This document shows positions 1-10,775 of a stretch of 64,000 nucleotides of DNA, piece after piece (within the stretch, counting starts at the first letter, position 1; each line of letters opens with the position of its first letter). The stretch comes from Stomorhina lunata. Its lineage: Eukaryota > Arthropoda > Insecta > Diptera > Rhiniidae. Position numbers and translations under genes: made by a program. The stretch covers positions 73,420,629-73,484,628 of the forward strand of contig OW121741.1 of the NCBI GenBank assembly GCA_933228675.1, written 5' to 3'. The notes beneath the pieces were generated by a model. The model was not told the DNA's origin. It was given only the letters and a program-made list of their open reading frames with translations, and searched no databases.

Positions 1-535
1 GGAAATTTTTGAAAAATTTCCTATAAAAATAGGAAATTTTTGAAAAATTTCCTATAAAAATAGGAAATTTTTGAAAAATTTCCTATAAAAATATGAAATT
101 TTTGTAAAATTTCCTATAAAAATAGGAAATTTTTGAAAAATTTCCTATAAAAATAGGAAATTTTTGAAAAATTTCCTATAAAAATAGGAAATTTTTGAAA
201 AATTTCCTATAAAAATAGGAAATTTTTGAAAAATTTCCTATAAAAATAGGAAATTTTTGAAAAATTTCCTATAAAAATAGGAAATTTTTGAAAAATTTCC
301 TATAAAAATAGGAAATTTTTGAAAAATTTCCCATAAAAATAGGAAATTTTTGAAAAATTTCCTATAAAAATAGGAAATTTTTGATAAATTTCCTATAAAA
401 ATAGGAAAAATTTCCTTTAAAAATAGGAAACTTTTGAAAAACTTCCATTAAAAATAGGAAATTTTTGAAAAATTTCCTATAAAAATAGGAAATTTTAAAA
501 AATATTCTATAAAAATATGATATATTTTATAAGAC
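1..535. repeat. 31-bp AT-rich palindromic satellite array
   Basis: About 17 head-to-tail copies of a 31-bp unit. Each unit contains a perfect inverted repeat with arms GGAAATTTTT and AAAAATTTCC around a central G, followed by the linker TATAAAAATA. Copies are nearly identical up to about 400 and decay towards 535. The reverse complement matches the monomer of the large array at 33342-36660, so both belong to one satellite family in opposite orientations. The array is cut by the window start. Confidence 0.95.
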
Positions 536-1129
536 ATATGTACAGGCGACAGCTTACGAACTTTTCAGACCAAATGCTAGACATAATGAAATATTCCTTG
601 TTTTGTTTTAGGTGCTAAGTCAAGTCTATATTTGGGATATACAAGGTATCCCAACTGAATAAAGAGGCCTCCCAAGTGCAGAGAAGCGACTGTGGCAAGA
701 TACCCACTTTGACGCTGATTATTCCCTAATCATATTAAATATTAATCAAATTAATTTTTGTTCACTGTATAAAAAAAAAATAGAAATCTTATATTGAAAA
801 AATATTTAGTTAAAATTCGCGGTTTATTTTAATCAAAACTCTTCAATATGAAAGAAATTCGCCTGCATTTTGTGGCAAGTTTAAAGAAAATTTTTCAATA
901 AAAGTAAAAATTAAATAAAAAATTTGTGTATATTCAACAATTTTTTTATTCAGCTTAACAAAATTTCATAAAAAATATTTAAACAAAATAACAAATATGT
1001 TTAGTAGAAAAAACGAAAATTTATTTAAAGAAATCCATTAAATTGAATAAAAGTTTTGTTAGCTCTATAATAACCTACTTTTCTTAAATATTATATGCTA
1101 TTTTACCATATTTACGAAGTTTTTCGGTT
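536..1129. other. AT-rich intergenic, nothing recognised
   Basis: AT-rich unique-looking sequence with poly(A/T) runs. I see no coding pattern, RNA gene or clear transposon end. Confidence 0.5.
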
Positions 1130-1597
1130 GAGTGTGCGGTTTGACGGAAGAGTTTGTATGGGAACTATGGTCAAATATAGACCGATTTCAATCAAACTTG
1201 GGACACTGATTTTGGTTTACATAAATTTAAATTTCTTAGAAAAATATTGTTAGTTGTGGCCAAAATATCAATTCCGGAAAGCAGGACCTGTGGGTGGTAC
1301 CATAATTAATGAACCGATTTTGACAAATTTCATTAGCCATGGTCCCACTATAAAATAAATAATCTGTGTCAAATTTCATCAAATTATCTGTAGAATTGCA
1401 ACCTGTACTTTGACTACAAGGATTACATCGGGGTCCAGTCAGCCAGCCGTCCAGACGGACGGACTGGCATCATTAAATCGATTCAGTCTATTGGTATACT
1501 TTAAGGTGAGACCAATATTTCTGTGCGTTACGTATTGTACAACAGCACAAACTTATAATACCCTCTCCGCCTATGGTGGTGAAGGGTATAAAAATGA
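1130..1597 (-). mobile_element. mini-me/DINE-1-like element (partial)
   Basis: The right edge is the reverse complement of the element head, in which ATACCC and GGGTAT arms flank a CACCACCATAGG-type loop. Leftwards come stretches shared with the full copy at 2672-3487, including the 'tatgggagctatggtcaaat' type segment and the 'gacggacggact' GTCY tract. The tail (CTTTCTTACTTGTT) is missing, so the copy is truncated. (GTCY)n plus terminal hairpins are known hallmarks of dipteran mini-me/DINE-1 (helentron-related) non-autonomous elements; the family name is inferred from that. Confidence 0.7.
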
Positions 1598-2671
1598 AAT
1601 GGATTTTTAAGATTCTCTAAGAACAATGATGTGAATTTTAAAAGCTGTGTTCTAAGTAAAATATATAAATAAAGTAGAAATTTTTAAGAATTCATAATCC
1701 GAAAGTTTAAAACAATTAGGCCATTTGCGTCCTTCACAAAATATATATTTTTTATATTTAATGTTTATTTAAACCTAAGAAGCAAACATAAATAAGTGTT
1801 CAAATATATTTATTTATATCTATAAATCTATGTATTTAAATATATAATATATACATAAATATATTATTGATGTCTTGTTATTTTGACTGCCGGCCGGTAA
1901 AACCTTCTTTTTTTTCTTGATATCGTCGAGCACGTTCCTAACAAATGTAAATTTGAATGTCAACATAAATATTTTGCAAATGAAGATAATTTATTAGAAA
2001 TCTTTAAATTTTCATATTTTTTATGAAAAAAAAAGAAAAACAATCATCCTCGATAATCTTTATTAATATTGACAGCCATGTCGTATAAGCAACAATTTAC
2101 ATAGTTTTCCTACATATGTAAAATGTTTACAAATATTTTATTTTATATGAAAATATTCGTGTATGTGTGTGTGTGCATGTAAATGTTTGGCTGCCTGTCT
2201 AGTCTCGAGTGCCTAGCGAATGTCAAAAGGAAAATCTTCGCATTCATTTGCACACATTTACATGCATACATACATGCCCATTTGATTGGAATAGTTGTAA
2301 TAGTTTTTCTCTAACATTTCTAATGTCACATTCAAATGCATTAGAAGAATTTCTTGCCAATTTGTTTATTAATTATTTGTTGATGTGAAATTATGAGACA
2401 ATTTTATGTCACTGCTGATGTTGCTGTGGCTGTGACTGTGACTGCGGCTGCCTCTGCTTTTGATTATGATTCTGTTGTTGTATGCCACATATTTTCCTTG
2501 GTTGTCTCATAGTTTTAATTTTTTATAGAGAAATTTTGAAAATTTATTGGAAAACTATACAATCACTCATACGCATTGTAGTCTCAATGTGTAACAATTT
2601 GAAATTTATGTTTTTGCAAAAATCGAAAATCTAAATAAACGAACGACAATGTCTGTTTCTAAATTCTTTAA
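1598..2671. other. AT-rich intergenic
   Basis: AT-rich sequence. It has a short GCTG/TGACTG low-complexity patch near 2410-2470 and a TG run near 2160-2175. No gene or transposon boundary was recognised. Confidence 0.5.
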
Positions 2672-3487
2672 GTTTTTTATACCCTTCACCACCATAGGTG
2701 GAAAGGGTATTATAAGTTTGTGCTGATGTTTGTAACGCATAGAAATATTTGTCTTAGACCCACCTTTTAGTATACCAATAGACTTAGAATCACTTTCTGA
2801 GTCGATTTAGCGATGTCCGTTCGTCCGTCCGTCTGTCCGTCCGTCTGGCTGGCTGGACCCCCATGTAAACCTTATAATCAAACTACAGGTCGCAATTCTA
2901 AAGATAATTTCATGAAATTTGGCACTGATCATTTTTTTGATAATGGGACCATGGCTATTGAAATTGGTCAAAATCGGTCCATTATTTATGGTACCTCCCA
3001 TAGGTCCCACTTCCCGGAATTGCTATATTGGCCACAAATATCAATATTTTTTCATGAAATTTAAAACGGATACTGCTTATGTAAACTTAAATCACTGTAC
3101 CAAATTTCGTTGAAATCGGTCCACATTTGACCATAGCTCCCATACAAACTCTTCTTCAAAAACGCACTAAATGAGACAAAAAATCACTAAAACGCTCGTA
3201 AATCTAAAAATGATGAAAATTTTGAGTTTATTTTTTGCATACATACATGTAACAACTGTAATCAATTTGCCAAATTTCGAGATAATCGGTCCACATTTGA
3301 CCCTAGCTCTCATATAAGTCCAAATGACGGAAACAGGTTGAATATATACGTTTTGAGAAAATGTTTGTATGATGGCAAAATTTAGCAAATATTTGTCTTT
3401 ATACAGGAAAAATAGCACCTTTGACCTTAGTGGTGAAGGGAATCGTATGGTCGGCTTGACCGACTATAGCGCTTTCTTACTTGTTTT
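2672..3487 (+). mobile_element. mini-me/DINE-1-like element, near full length
   Basis: This is the best reference copy in the window, about 815 bp. The head is TATACCCTTCACCACC followed by an inverted AAAGGGTAT, giving a terminal hairpin. A (GTCY)n microsatellite lies at about 2815-2855. The tail reads GTGGTGAAGGG, then a short hairpin (GGTCGG..TTGACCGAC), then CTTTCTTACTTGTTTT. There is no coding capacity. Two short ORFs here are products of the GTCY tract and are not genes. At least eight related copies lie elsewhere in the window. Confidence 0.8.
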
Positions 3488-4396
3488 TTGTAAAAATGTT
3501 CATTTAATTTGTTTAGAACTAAAAATAATAATAAAACACTAGAATTTTTCAAGAACATTTTATTTTTAAATAAGTTTTTATTTTATAAAATTGGTTTAAT
3601 TTCTATTTTTCTGCTAAAAGTTTTTAAAATTTATAAGAAATAGAATTAAATTTTATTTGTTTTAAACTTTTTGTTATAAAAACGTTTTTTGTCATAAAAA
3701 CGAGACATAGTTTCATTTACATAAAATATTATATAAACCTGTATGTAAATGTATATGTATGTGTTAATACAAACATTCATACATACATATGTAAATTTTA
3801 TTTTTTTTTAATAAAATATTTTTCTTATGAATAAATACTAAAATATTTTAATGTTTTATATTTAAATTCATATTAAAAATTCTTAAGAAAAATGTTTTCA
3901 AAATATTGTTGTTGGGGAAAAATAATTTTCTCTAAATTTAAATATATACGAGTATATGGTATTTTGTAGGTGTATACATGTGCATATACACATGTACTTA
4001 TTTACTTTTCTTTTTTCATGGACGTCAAAAGAGTAGAAACATACACATAAGTGTAAACATTGCACAATAGGGTTAATTGTAAGAAAAAAATGCATAATAC
4101 ATATATGAAAAAATTATATATTTTTTTTTTTTTTTGCAGTAAAAAACACTAGTAAAACTTTTAAGTAAAATATTTGGTTTTCCATTATATAAAGTTAGAT
4201 AGGAGGATATTTGGTTATGTAATGAATATTGGAGTACCTGGTTGACCGAGCCTTGCTCGGAGCTTTATGATAAGCATTTTGAGGAAAATTTTAAAGTTTT
4301 TATATATTTTATATTATAAAGTGCTAAAATAAATTTAGAGGAAAGACATTGTACAAATATTCAGTTAATTTTGAATTATTTGATTTATTTTGTCCG
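3488..4396. other. AT-rich intergenic
   Basis: Very AT-rich. A short hairpin (CCGAG-CCTTG-CTCGG) lies at about 4246-4260, after 'acctggttga'. It resembles the small stem near 49620 and may be an old element end. No gene seen. Confidence 0.45.
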
Positions 4397-5056
4397 ACAA
4401 ACACATAGTTTACAGTTTAACTCATTTTGAATAATTTTGGAAATTATTCATATCAACAGAAATCTCCGTCGACTCATGCGCAACAACTTTGCTAAAGATT
4501 ATAGTCTGATCAAATGCACAGTTTACGATTTAATTCACTTTGAGTAATTTTCTGTGGCGCCACCTGTCGGACTTTGCTCATTCCAATTCATAAACCTTCT
4601 TTGGCTTATCCATAACAATTTTGCTGCAGATTATAGCATGATTAAATGTGCAGCATACGATTAAATTGACTTTGAGTAAATTTCAGTGGCGCCACCTGTC
4701 GAAATTTCTTCATACCAACTAAGAAACCTTCGTCGGCTCATGTGCAACAACTTTGCTAAAGATTGTAGCATGATTAAATGTACAGATTACGATTAAATTG
4801 ACTTTGAGTAAGTTTCTGTAGCGCCACCTGTCGGAAATTATTCATAGCAACTAAAAAGCCTTCGTCGGCTCATGCGCTACAACTTTGCTAAAGATCATAG
4901 CATGATCAAATGCACAGTTTACGATTTAATTCACTTTGAGTAATTTTCTGTGGCGCCATCTGTCGGAAATTAGTCTTATCAACTTAAAAACCTTCGCCGG
5001 CTTATCCGCAACATTTTCGCTAAAGAGCATAACATGATCAAATTCACAGTTTACTA
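4397..5056. repeat. 132-bp tandem repeat with CTCF-like core
   Basis: Four to five copies of a 132-bp unit. The diagnostic box TGGCGCCACCTGTCGG recurs at 4555, 4687, 4819 (TAGCGCC variant) and 4951 (CATC variant), exactly 132 bp apart. Other shared parts are 'caactttgctaaagat' and 'gatttaattcactttgag'. On the minus strand the box reads CCGACAGGTGGCGCCA, which contains AGGTGGCGC, the core of the known CTCF recognition sequence. The repeat is seen directly; CTCF binding is inference. Confidence 0.85.
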
Positions 5057-5670
5057 TTCTATAAAGAACATACATACAGAAAAACATTCATTTGTTTAAA
5101 ATAATACTAATTTTCCCCCTTTTTATTCCCTAATTTCTAAAAGTTCCATATGCATATTTGGTACTTTTTTGGTGCCAATTGAATTCGGTACATTTTTTTA
5201 AAATGCATTTAACATAATGTTCCTATTCATATTACTTTGGAGATGTTAAGTTATCACTTTATCCCTTTTTTACACATTTTGGCCACAAAATCAAAAAAGT
5301 ACCAAATACGTGTTCAATATTTCTTTCACATCTATTGATTGCAGTACAAAGTTTCTTTCTATATTCCTTAGTTTAAAATATAAGAGTGGGTTAAAAAGGT
5401 ACCAAAAAAACTATTTTCACCCTTTTTTACCCCTTATCGGACAGAGTTTCAAAAAAGTTCATAGCTGTTTAAAACGTAATTTAAATTTTGTTTCTATACC
5501 TTTTACTTAAGGAGATATAGCGTTTTCGATTTTTCCCCTTTTTACCCGTTTTTACCCTCTTAGAGGCAAAGGTTCCAAAAGTCCCTTCTTCTTCAACCTA
5601 TACATCAAAAAAGATACCCACTGTCCAAATTTTATCAAAATCGTTAGAGCTGTTTTCGAGATAGTCATTC
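5057..5670. other. non-coding sequence, probable old repeat
   Basis: Contains several C/T-rich boxes of the type TTTTCCCCCTTTTTA (near 5110, 5410 and 5535) and a 'gagatatagcgtttt' segment also seen near 61785. This suggests a degenerate dispersed repeat. No convincing ORF. Confidence 0.4.

Positions 5671-5751
<81 letters not shown>
5671..5751. repeat. (TA)n microsatellite
   Basis: About 40 TA units, nearly uninterrupted. Confidence 0.95.
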
Positions 5752-5754
<3 letters not shown>

Positions 5755-5764
5755 TATTACTCGT

Positions 5765-5945
5765 TTAAGAATATAAGAAAGATACAAAGCAACGGTTCTG
5801 ATTGGTTTTATGTTGGTTAACTCAGACTTATGTTAGTTATCCTTCATCTCAACTATGGACTTTGACCTCCTCGTGGTATCAGAAGGGGAACTACGTAAAC
5901 AGGCCTTAATGTAGTGAGCTAACTGTGCCGCTCGTTCAAAGTATT
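5765..5945 (-). repeat. Unclassified dispersed repeat X, copy 1
   Basis: The reverse complement matches the segments at 32215-32410 and 53640-53815. Shared blocks are TGACACCACGAGGAG-type (here diverged), AGTTGAGATGAAGGATAAC and CAATCAGAACGGTTG-type. No ORF or TIRs were recognised. Confidence 0.7.
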
Positions 5946-6435
5946 TTCGATATTCGCTGTTAAACTTCAATATGTTTTACTATTTTTGTTAAATATATAA
6001 AAAAAAGGTTTTTAGTGCGGTAAATCTTCAAAACATTTACAAATTAAAAATGAATCCTTCAGTTTAAGGTATTTTCAAATTGAAAGTGAGTCAACTCAAA
6101 ATTTTTAAATTTCCACTTTTTGCAAAAAATCGATGGACTATGGGCATATCCACCAACTCTTACATAATTTCCTCTACAATTTCGACAAAAATTACAGTTT
6201 TACACCTATTCTATTCGTATACTTAAAGGTGGGTCTAAGGCATATAATTTCTTTGAGTTTCATACTCATCAATAACTTGTTTATTTCTTCATTTTTGACT
6301 GAAACTTACTGAACTGACAAACTATGATCCTTTCTTTATCTGATGAATTAAAAGTGGTTGGCCAAATAAAAGGGGCCATACATTATTTAATTAATAAAAT
6401 GTGTTTAATCATTTTGAAAATTTTCATGTATGTAC
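5946..6435. other. AT-rich intergenic
   Basis: No gene, RNA or transposon boundary recognised. Confidence 0.45.
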
Positions 6436-6977
6436 AGTAGGGCGTCTCGAAAAAATAAAGTTCGCAGTACACCATCAAATATAAAGCATTGCTATGAGGC
6501 AGTTTCGAAAAAAAATTTAATTTTTTTCGTCGCACAATGGGTTCGCCAAAATACATTTTTCGTTATATCTTCGGCATTTACAGTCGGATCTTGAAGTGTG
6601 ATATATCGATGTTTTTGTCTCGGGGAGGTCAACATTTTTCTTGAATGGTCATAATTCTCAGGTATCCGGTTCTAGTCTTTATCTATCAGACCTCTGTTCC
6701 TACCGCCCTAATGTACCACCCTAATATCAGAAAATTGAAGCTCTTAGGGTGGTAGGAACAGGTCTAATAGATATATACTAGAACCGGATACCTGAGAAAA
6801 TGTTGGCCTCTCGAGACAAAAATGCCGAAGATATAACGAAAAATATATTTTGGCGACCCCAATGCGCGACGAAAAAAAATATTTTTTTTTTTTCGAAACT
6901 GTCTCATGGCAATGCTTTATATTCGACGGTGAACGGCGAGCTTTATTTTTTCCCCATATAAGTCGAGACGCTCTAAT
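6436..6977. mobile_element. Foldback element with long inverted arms
   Basis: The left arm 6437-6711 is the imperfect reverse complement of the right arm 6744-6977, with a 32-bp spacer. Outer ends read GGGCGTCTCGA and TCGAGACGCTC. Inner ends read CTGTTCCTACCGCCCTAA and TTAGGGTGGTAGGAACAG. Small indels, including about 40 bp of extra sequence in the left arm, separate the arms. No ORF. It is a foldback-type non-autonomous element by structure; the superfamily is unknown. Confidence 0.85.
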
Positions 6978-7020
6978 ATAGAGGCCTTTTGTCTACTTTA
7001 TTAAATATATTTAAATTTCT

Positions 7021-7141
7021 GGGTTTATGTAACCCAAGCGGCTGACGATTGAGTGAAATTTACACGTGTTTTGTTATTGTAACAAAAACAAAATACATGT
7101 AAATTTCACTCAATCGTCAGCCGCTTGAGTTATATAAACCC
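7021..7141. mobile_element. 121-bp hairpin MITE
   Basis: A near-perfect palindrome. The left arm starts GGGTTTATGTAACCCAAGCG and the right arm ends in its reverse complement CTTGAGTTATATAAACCC. The arms share a 30-bp block around GCGGCTGACGATTGAGTG and are about 55 bp each, with a tiny loop (TTG). No coding content. Confidence 0.8.
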
Positions 7142-7785
7142 TACATTAGTATTGTATTAAAAACATAATAAAAAGCTCAATATTTCAATAAAATGTTGAA
7201 AGTTCATGTTGAAAATTTTCAAGACTAAATTTCATGTTCTTTCTGCATTTTTGATTTGTTCATTGTAATGTGGCCTATGGGAGCTCTAACTAAATGTGAA
7301 CCGATTTCGCCCATTTTCAGTACACAACTTTTGTTACGTATCAGAAATACTTTTGTAAAATTTTGTCTCTCTAGCTTTTGTACTTAAGAAGCTGTCGCGC
7401 TTTTATCTGACGGACATAAATCTCCTTTTTTTGTATTTTTGTGTTTCTGTAAGTTTTTTATATGGGATCTATGGTCAGATGGTGACTGATTGTAACAAAA
7501 TTTTGCACACTGGCTGAAATTCACCTAAGACTTTCTTTTGTTGCTGTAGCCCTTTTAGTTAAGGCGCTATTGCGCTTTTATCTAACGGACAGACGGTCAT
7601 AAACCCCCTTTCCTTTTTGTATTTTTGTGTTTCCGTAAGATTTTTATATGGGAGCCATGATCAAATGGTGACCGATTGTGACAAAATTGTGCACACTGGC
7701 TGGCATTCACATAAGACATTCACATATAATTTGTCATTTATTAGCAAATATGCGATTAGCTTAGACGAGGTTATACGGGAGCTAT

Positions 7786-8960
7786 TAGATTAGATTAGAT
7801 TAGATAGGAGGACCTCACAGAAAACTGTAAGATTATGCACAAGACCATAGGTGTTGATCCATAGTGCGTCCTCGATTAAGAAGCTTCATTTCGAGAAGCA
7901 TTACCAACATTTAGCACATTTTGTTTTCCTCCTTTATCAGTTCACATAAAGCTTCGACAATTTGATATATTTTATCATCTTTAGAGGATGCACGTTCCTT
8001 AGATCTTCTAGATTCTGAAAAAAGTAAGAATCAAAACATTTAAATCGATTGTTAGATAGTGCAACACATTGACAAAGGAAATGGTATGTATCCTCTTCTT
8101 CTTCGTTGCACCATCTACACATATCGTCATTTCTTAAGCGTATTTTTTTCAAGAAGTACCTTAAGTTATTATGTCCAGTTATGATACCTACATATATCCT
8201 TAAATCATTTTTATCCATATTTAATATAGTTTTTTGTGTGTTAATATCTCTTATCTGCCATAGAGCTTTCGTTTGAGTACATTGCGTTGAGTTATTCCAC
8301 AATACATTTGATTCAGATTTAAATTTGCTTCTCATATTCTGATAAATTGAGCAGAGCCCAGGGTAAACCTCCACATATGCTGCATTTCCATTCAAGTCTG
8401 CTCCATTGCGTGCCAATTCATCTGCTTTCTCATTGCCCAGTATATTATTATGGCCAGGTACCCAGCACAGTTTTAAGAAGTGTTGTTCGTTGAGAGCCTG
8501 TAGCTCTCTGCGACAACGGCTAACTACCTTTGACCTAATAATTCTATAGCATATTGCTTTGATTGCTGCTTGACTATCTATGTAAATTGTGATATCGCTT
8601 TTGAATATCGGCATCATAGCTATCATACGAGCTGCTTCTAATACAGCAAATATCTCTGCATGGAAGATGCTGCAATCAGTATTTAAACTAAAACTACTAC
8701 TTATTCCTAGTTTTTCACAAAAAATTCCACTACCAGTACCTTGTTCCTTCTTTGAACCATCAGTGTAAATCTCTATACCCAGTGAATTATGGTTTCTAGC
8801 ATTCCAACTTTCTCTTGAAGGTATAACAGCCCTAATCTTCTTATCCCATACTATTTGAGGAGTCATGTAGTCTGTAACTACGTCTCTGTATCCATAGCTA
8901 ATAATTAATGATGAGTGTCCCTTTTCTTTGATCACCAATTGGCCACTCTGACTAAGTCTG
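7786..8960 (-). mobile_element. 5'-truncated RNase H LINE (LOA/I-like), copy 1
   Basis: The insertion is bounded by the 11-bp target duplication ACGGGAGCTAT at 7775-7785 and 8961-8971. The 3' end at 7786 carries a pentamer tail, (TCTAA)n on the element's sense strand. The 5' end is truncated inside ORF2. Non-LTR elements with an RNase H domain after the reverse transcriptase include the I and LOA groups; the exact clade is not determined here. Confidence 0.85.
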
Positions 8961-9004
8961 ACGGGAGCTATGGTCAAATGTGAACCGCCCAATTTCAATA
9001 GCAT
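7937..9004 (-). pseudogene. LINE ORF2 C-terminus: RNase H and CCHC domain
   Basis: A 355-codon open frame. Residues 1-15 come from the flanking mini-me-like DNA and LINE protein starts near residue 16, so the ATG at 9004 is fortuitous. The RNase H domain is complete: YTDGS with Asp82, HAEIFAV with Glu117, YIDSQAA with Asp143 and EKADELA with Asp195, plus the conserved WVPGH around His185. A C-terminal cysteine-histidine motif CRWCNEEEEDTYHFLCQC follows near residue 297, as in related LINE ORF2 proteins. The reverse transcriptase is missing through 5' truncation, so the copy cannot move by itself. The open frame with all catalytic residues suggests a fairly recent insertion. Confidence 0.85.
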
Positions 9005-9110
9005 GTCTTTGCCAAGTTTCAGTGACTTAGCTCATTTCGTTTAGGCGTTATCGTGCTTTCAATATACAGATAGACGGATAGACAGGCGGACATCGCTAGC
9101 AAAATCGTCT

Positions 9111-9204
9111 TAGAGGTTAGATTTAATTACTTTTTGTGGTGTAGGGAAACATTTTTTTTCGTAGGGAAAAAAGGGAATTTTTTGCAATACCATCACTGCG
9201 GAAC
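9111..9204. other. Short intergenic stretch between the two LINEs
   Basis: No gene seen. It leads into the left target duplication of the second LINE. Confidence 0.4.
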
Positions 9205-9214
9205 TTGGGATAGA

Positions 9215-10762
9215 CTAGGTTAGGTTAGGTTAGGCAGGCAGCCAATGTTAGTCAGCGTCACTTGGGTCCTAGAAGCGTTCCCTTTGTGATACCTGCGGGA
9301 GATAGACTGGAAGAGAGAACGAAAATAATTAATTCCAGCCCATCAATGAGAGGCTTATTCAAGCCAGCCTGTAGCTTTGATAAATGAGTCTATTTTGCGA
9401 ATGTCAATGCTCGCTAGATCGGATAAATCATGCAGATAAAGTGCCCCCAGAGAGGTGGCTCTTAGAGTTGAAAGAGCGGGGCAGTGGCAGAGAAGATGAG
9501 TAACCGTTTCCTCCTCTTCTACGTTGTGACAGCTTCGGCAGTAGTCGTAGTGTTGAAGGTTAAGCCTTCTGGCATGCAACCCAAAAGTACAATGACCTGT
9601 TAGGATCGAGATTAGGTTGCGGAGTCTGTGGCGAGGTATGGAGACCAAGCACTTCGATCGCTTGTTGTCATAAGTGGGCCATGTTTGCCTAGATATTGAA
9701 CAAGTGGTTTTAAAGGGACCAGGTGTTCTGTGCTGATCCATAAAGAAGTTGCCTAATTATTGATTTGCAGGCGGATAGCGGTACGCCCGTAAATTGATCG
9801 ATGCAATCTTGACTCAGGAGAGCACCGAATTTAGCAAGTCTGTCCGCAGTGGAGTTACCAGGTATGTTGTTGTGCCCGGGTACCCAAAAAAGTTCGATGT
9901 TACAATGTCTCGCCATCTCATTTAGAGATGCCCGGCATTCACGGGTAAGAACAGATGTCGTGTAGACATTAGATAGGGATTTTATGGCAGCCTGACTGTC
10001 GATACAGAAGCGAATATCCCTGTCGTATATTCTGTAGTATCTTAGCCATTTGGAAGCTCTATATATTGCCGAAATTTCGGATTGGAGGACACTGCACTGA
10101 TCAGGAAGCTTAAAACAGATTTCCTTCCCTAAAAGTGGGATGAAGAAGCCCCCTCCCACGCCAATCTTTGACCTAGATCCGTCCGTATATACCTCCAAAT
10201 AACCATCATTAAGGGATGATGGATCTCCAAAGATAGTAACAGTGAAGGAGTTGTCAAAGAGTGGGATGGAAATGCAGTAATCGATGTTATCAGGGATATT
10301 CATGAATTTATCCAGAATAGCGGAGTGTCCCGATTTCGAATGGGACCAGGTTCCGATGGTGCTAAGTCGCACAGCTGAATTAAGGGCGATTTGCTGTGCC
10401 ATTAGTTCGACTGGAAGCCAGTTGAGCATTACAAAGAGCGCCTTGGATGGTGCAGTCCTTAAGGCACCCGTGATCATTAGAGCAGATGTTCTAAGGATTT
10501 TGGTAAAAGAATTCCGCTGGTTTGAATTGGTGAGTGCAGGCCACCAAACCAGCGCACCGTACATTAGTATGGGCTTGACAACCATGTCGAAGAGCCAGAC
10601 AGTATTATTAGGATTGAGTCCCCAGGTTTTGCCTATGGCCCCTCTACATGAGTATAATGGACACCCTGAGTTGGGTGTTTAGGCTCCAGGACAGTTTAGA
10701 GTCCAGAATCACCCCAAGATATTTGGCATGGTCAGTGAGCACAAGTTCTACCTTATTTAATT
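9215..10762 (-). mobile_element. 5'-truncated RNase H LINE (LOA/I-like), copy 2
   Basis: A 13-bp target duplication TTGGGATAGACTA flanks it (9205-9217 and 10763-10775). The 3' tail is (CCTAA)n on the sense strand, visible as TAGGTTAGGTTAGG at 9216 onward. It carries the end of the reverse transcriptase (AKYLGVILDSKLSW read from about 10725), RNase H and the C-terminal CCHC region, in two overlapping open frames plus a damaged start. Confidence 0.85.
9355..10585 (-). pseudogene. LINE ORF2: RT thumb, RNase H, CCHC; frameshifted
   Basis: The first frame (9710-10585) begins in the reverse transcriptase thumb region (VVKPILMYGALVWW) and runs through RNase H. Visible RNase H motifs are VYTDGS, QSEISAI, CIDSQAAIK, STADRLA and WVPGH, so all four acidic residues are present. 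A frameshift at about 9710-9741 moves the reading to 9355-9741, which holds the conserved end with CRSCHNVEEEETVTHLLCHC. Upstream, the frame from about 10760 is broken by a stop near 10650. The order RT-RNase H-CCHC matches the other two LINE copies here. It is inactive because of 5' truncation, a stop and a frameshift. Confidence 0.85.
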
Positions 10763-10775
10763 TTGGGATAGACTA

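Larger units (their letters stand above)
7240..9110 (-). mobile_element. mini-me-like element interrupted by a LINE
   Basis: Non-coding sequence with 'tatgggagc', 'aaccgatttcgcccatttt' and a reversed GTCY tract (agacggatagacaggcgg at about 9066-9083). An internal tandem duplication of about 176 bp (7384-7559 versus 7560 onward) repeats 'ttgtatttttgtgtttc' and 'gcacactggctg'. A LINE at 7786-8960 splits it, and the pieces rejoin at the duplicated ACGGGAGCTAT. Similar sequence occurs at 13600-13900. Confidence 0.6.

Noticed and set aside
9214..9236. Interstitial telomere (TTAGG)n
   Set aside because: Only about three to four units and located exactly at the LINE 3' end inside its target duplication; it is the LINE tail.
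10284..10682. 132-codon plus-strand ORF
   Set aside because: Antisense shadow of the LINE RT/RNase H frame on the minus strand.
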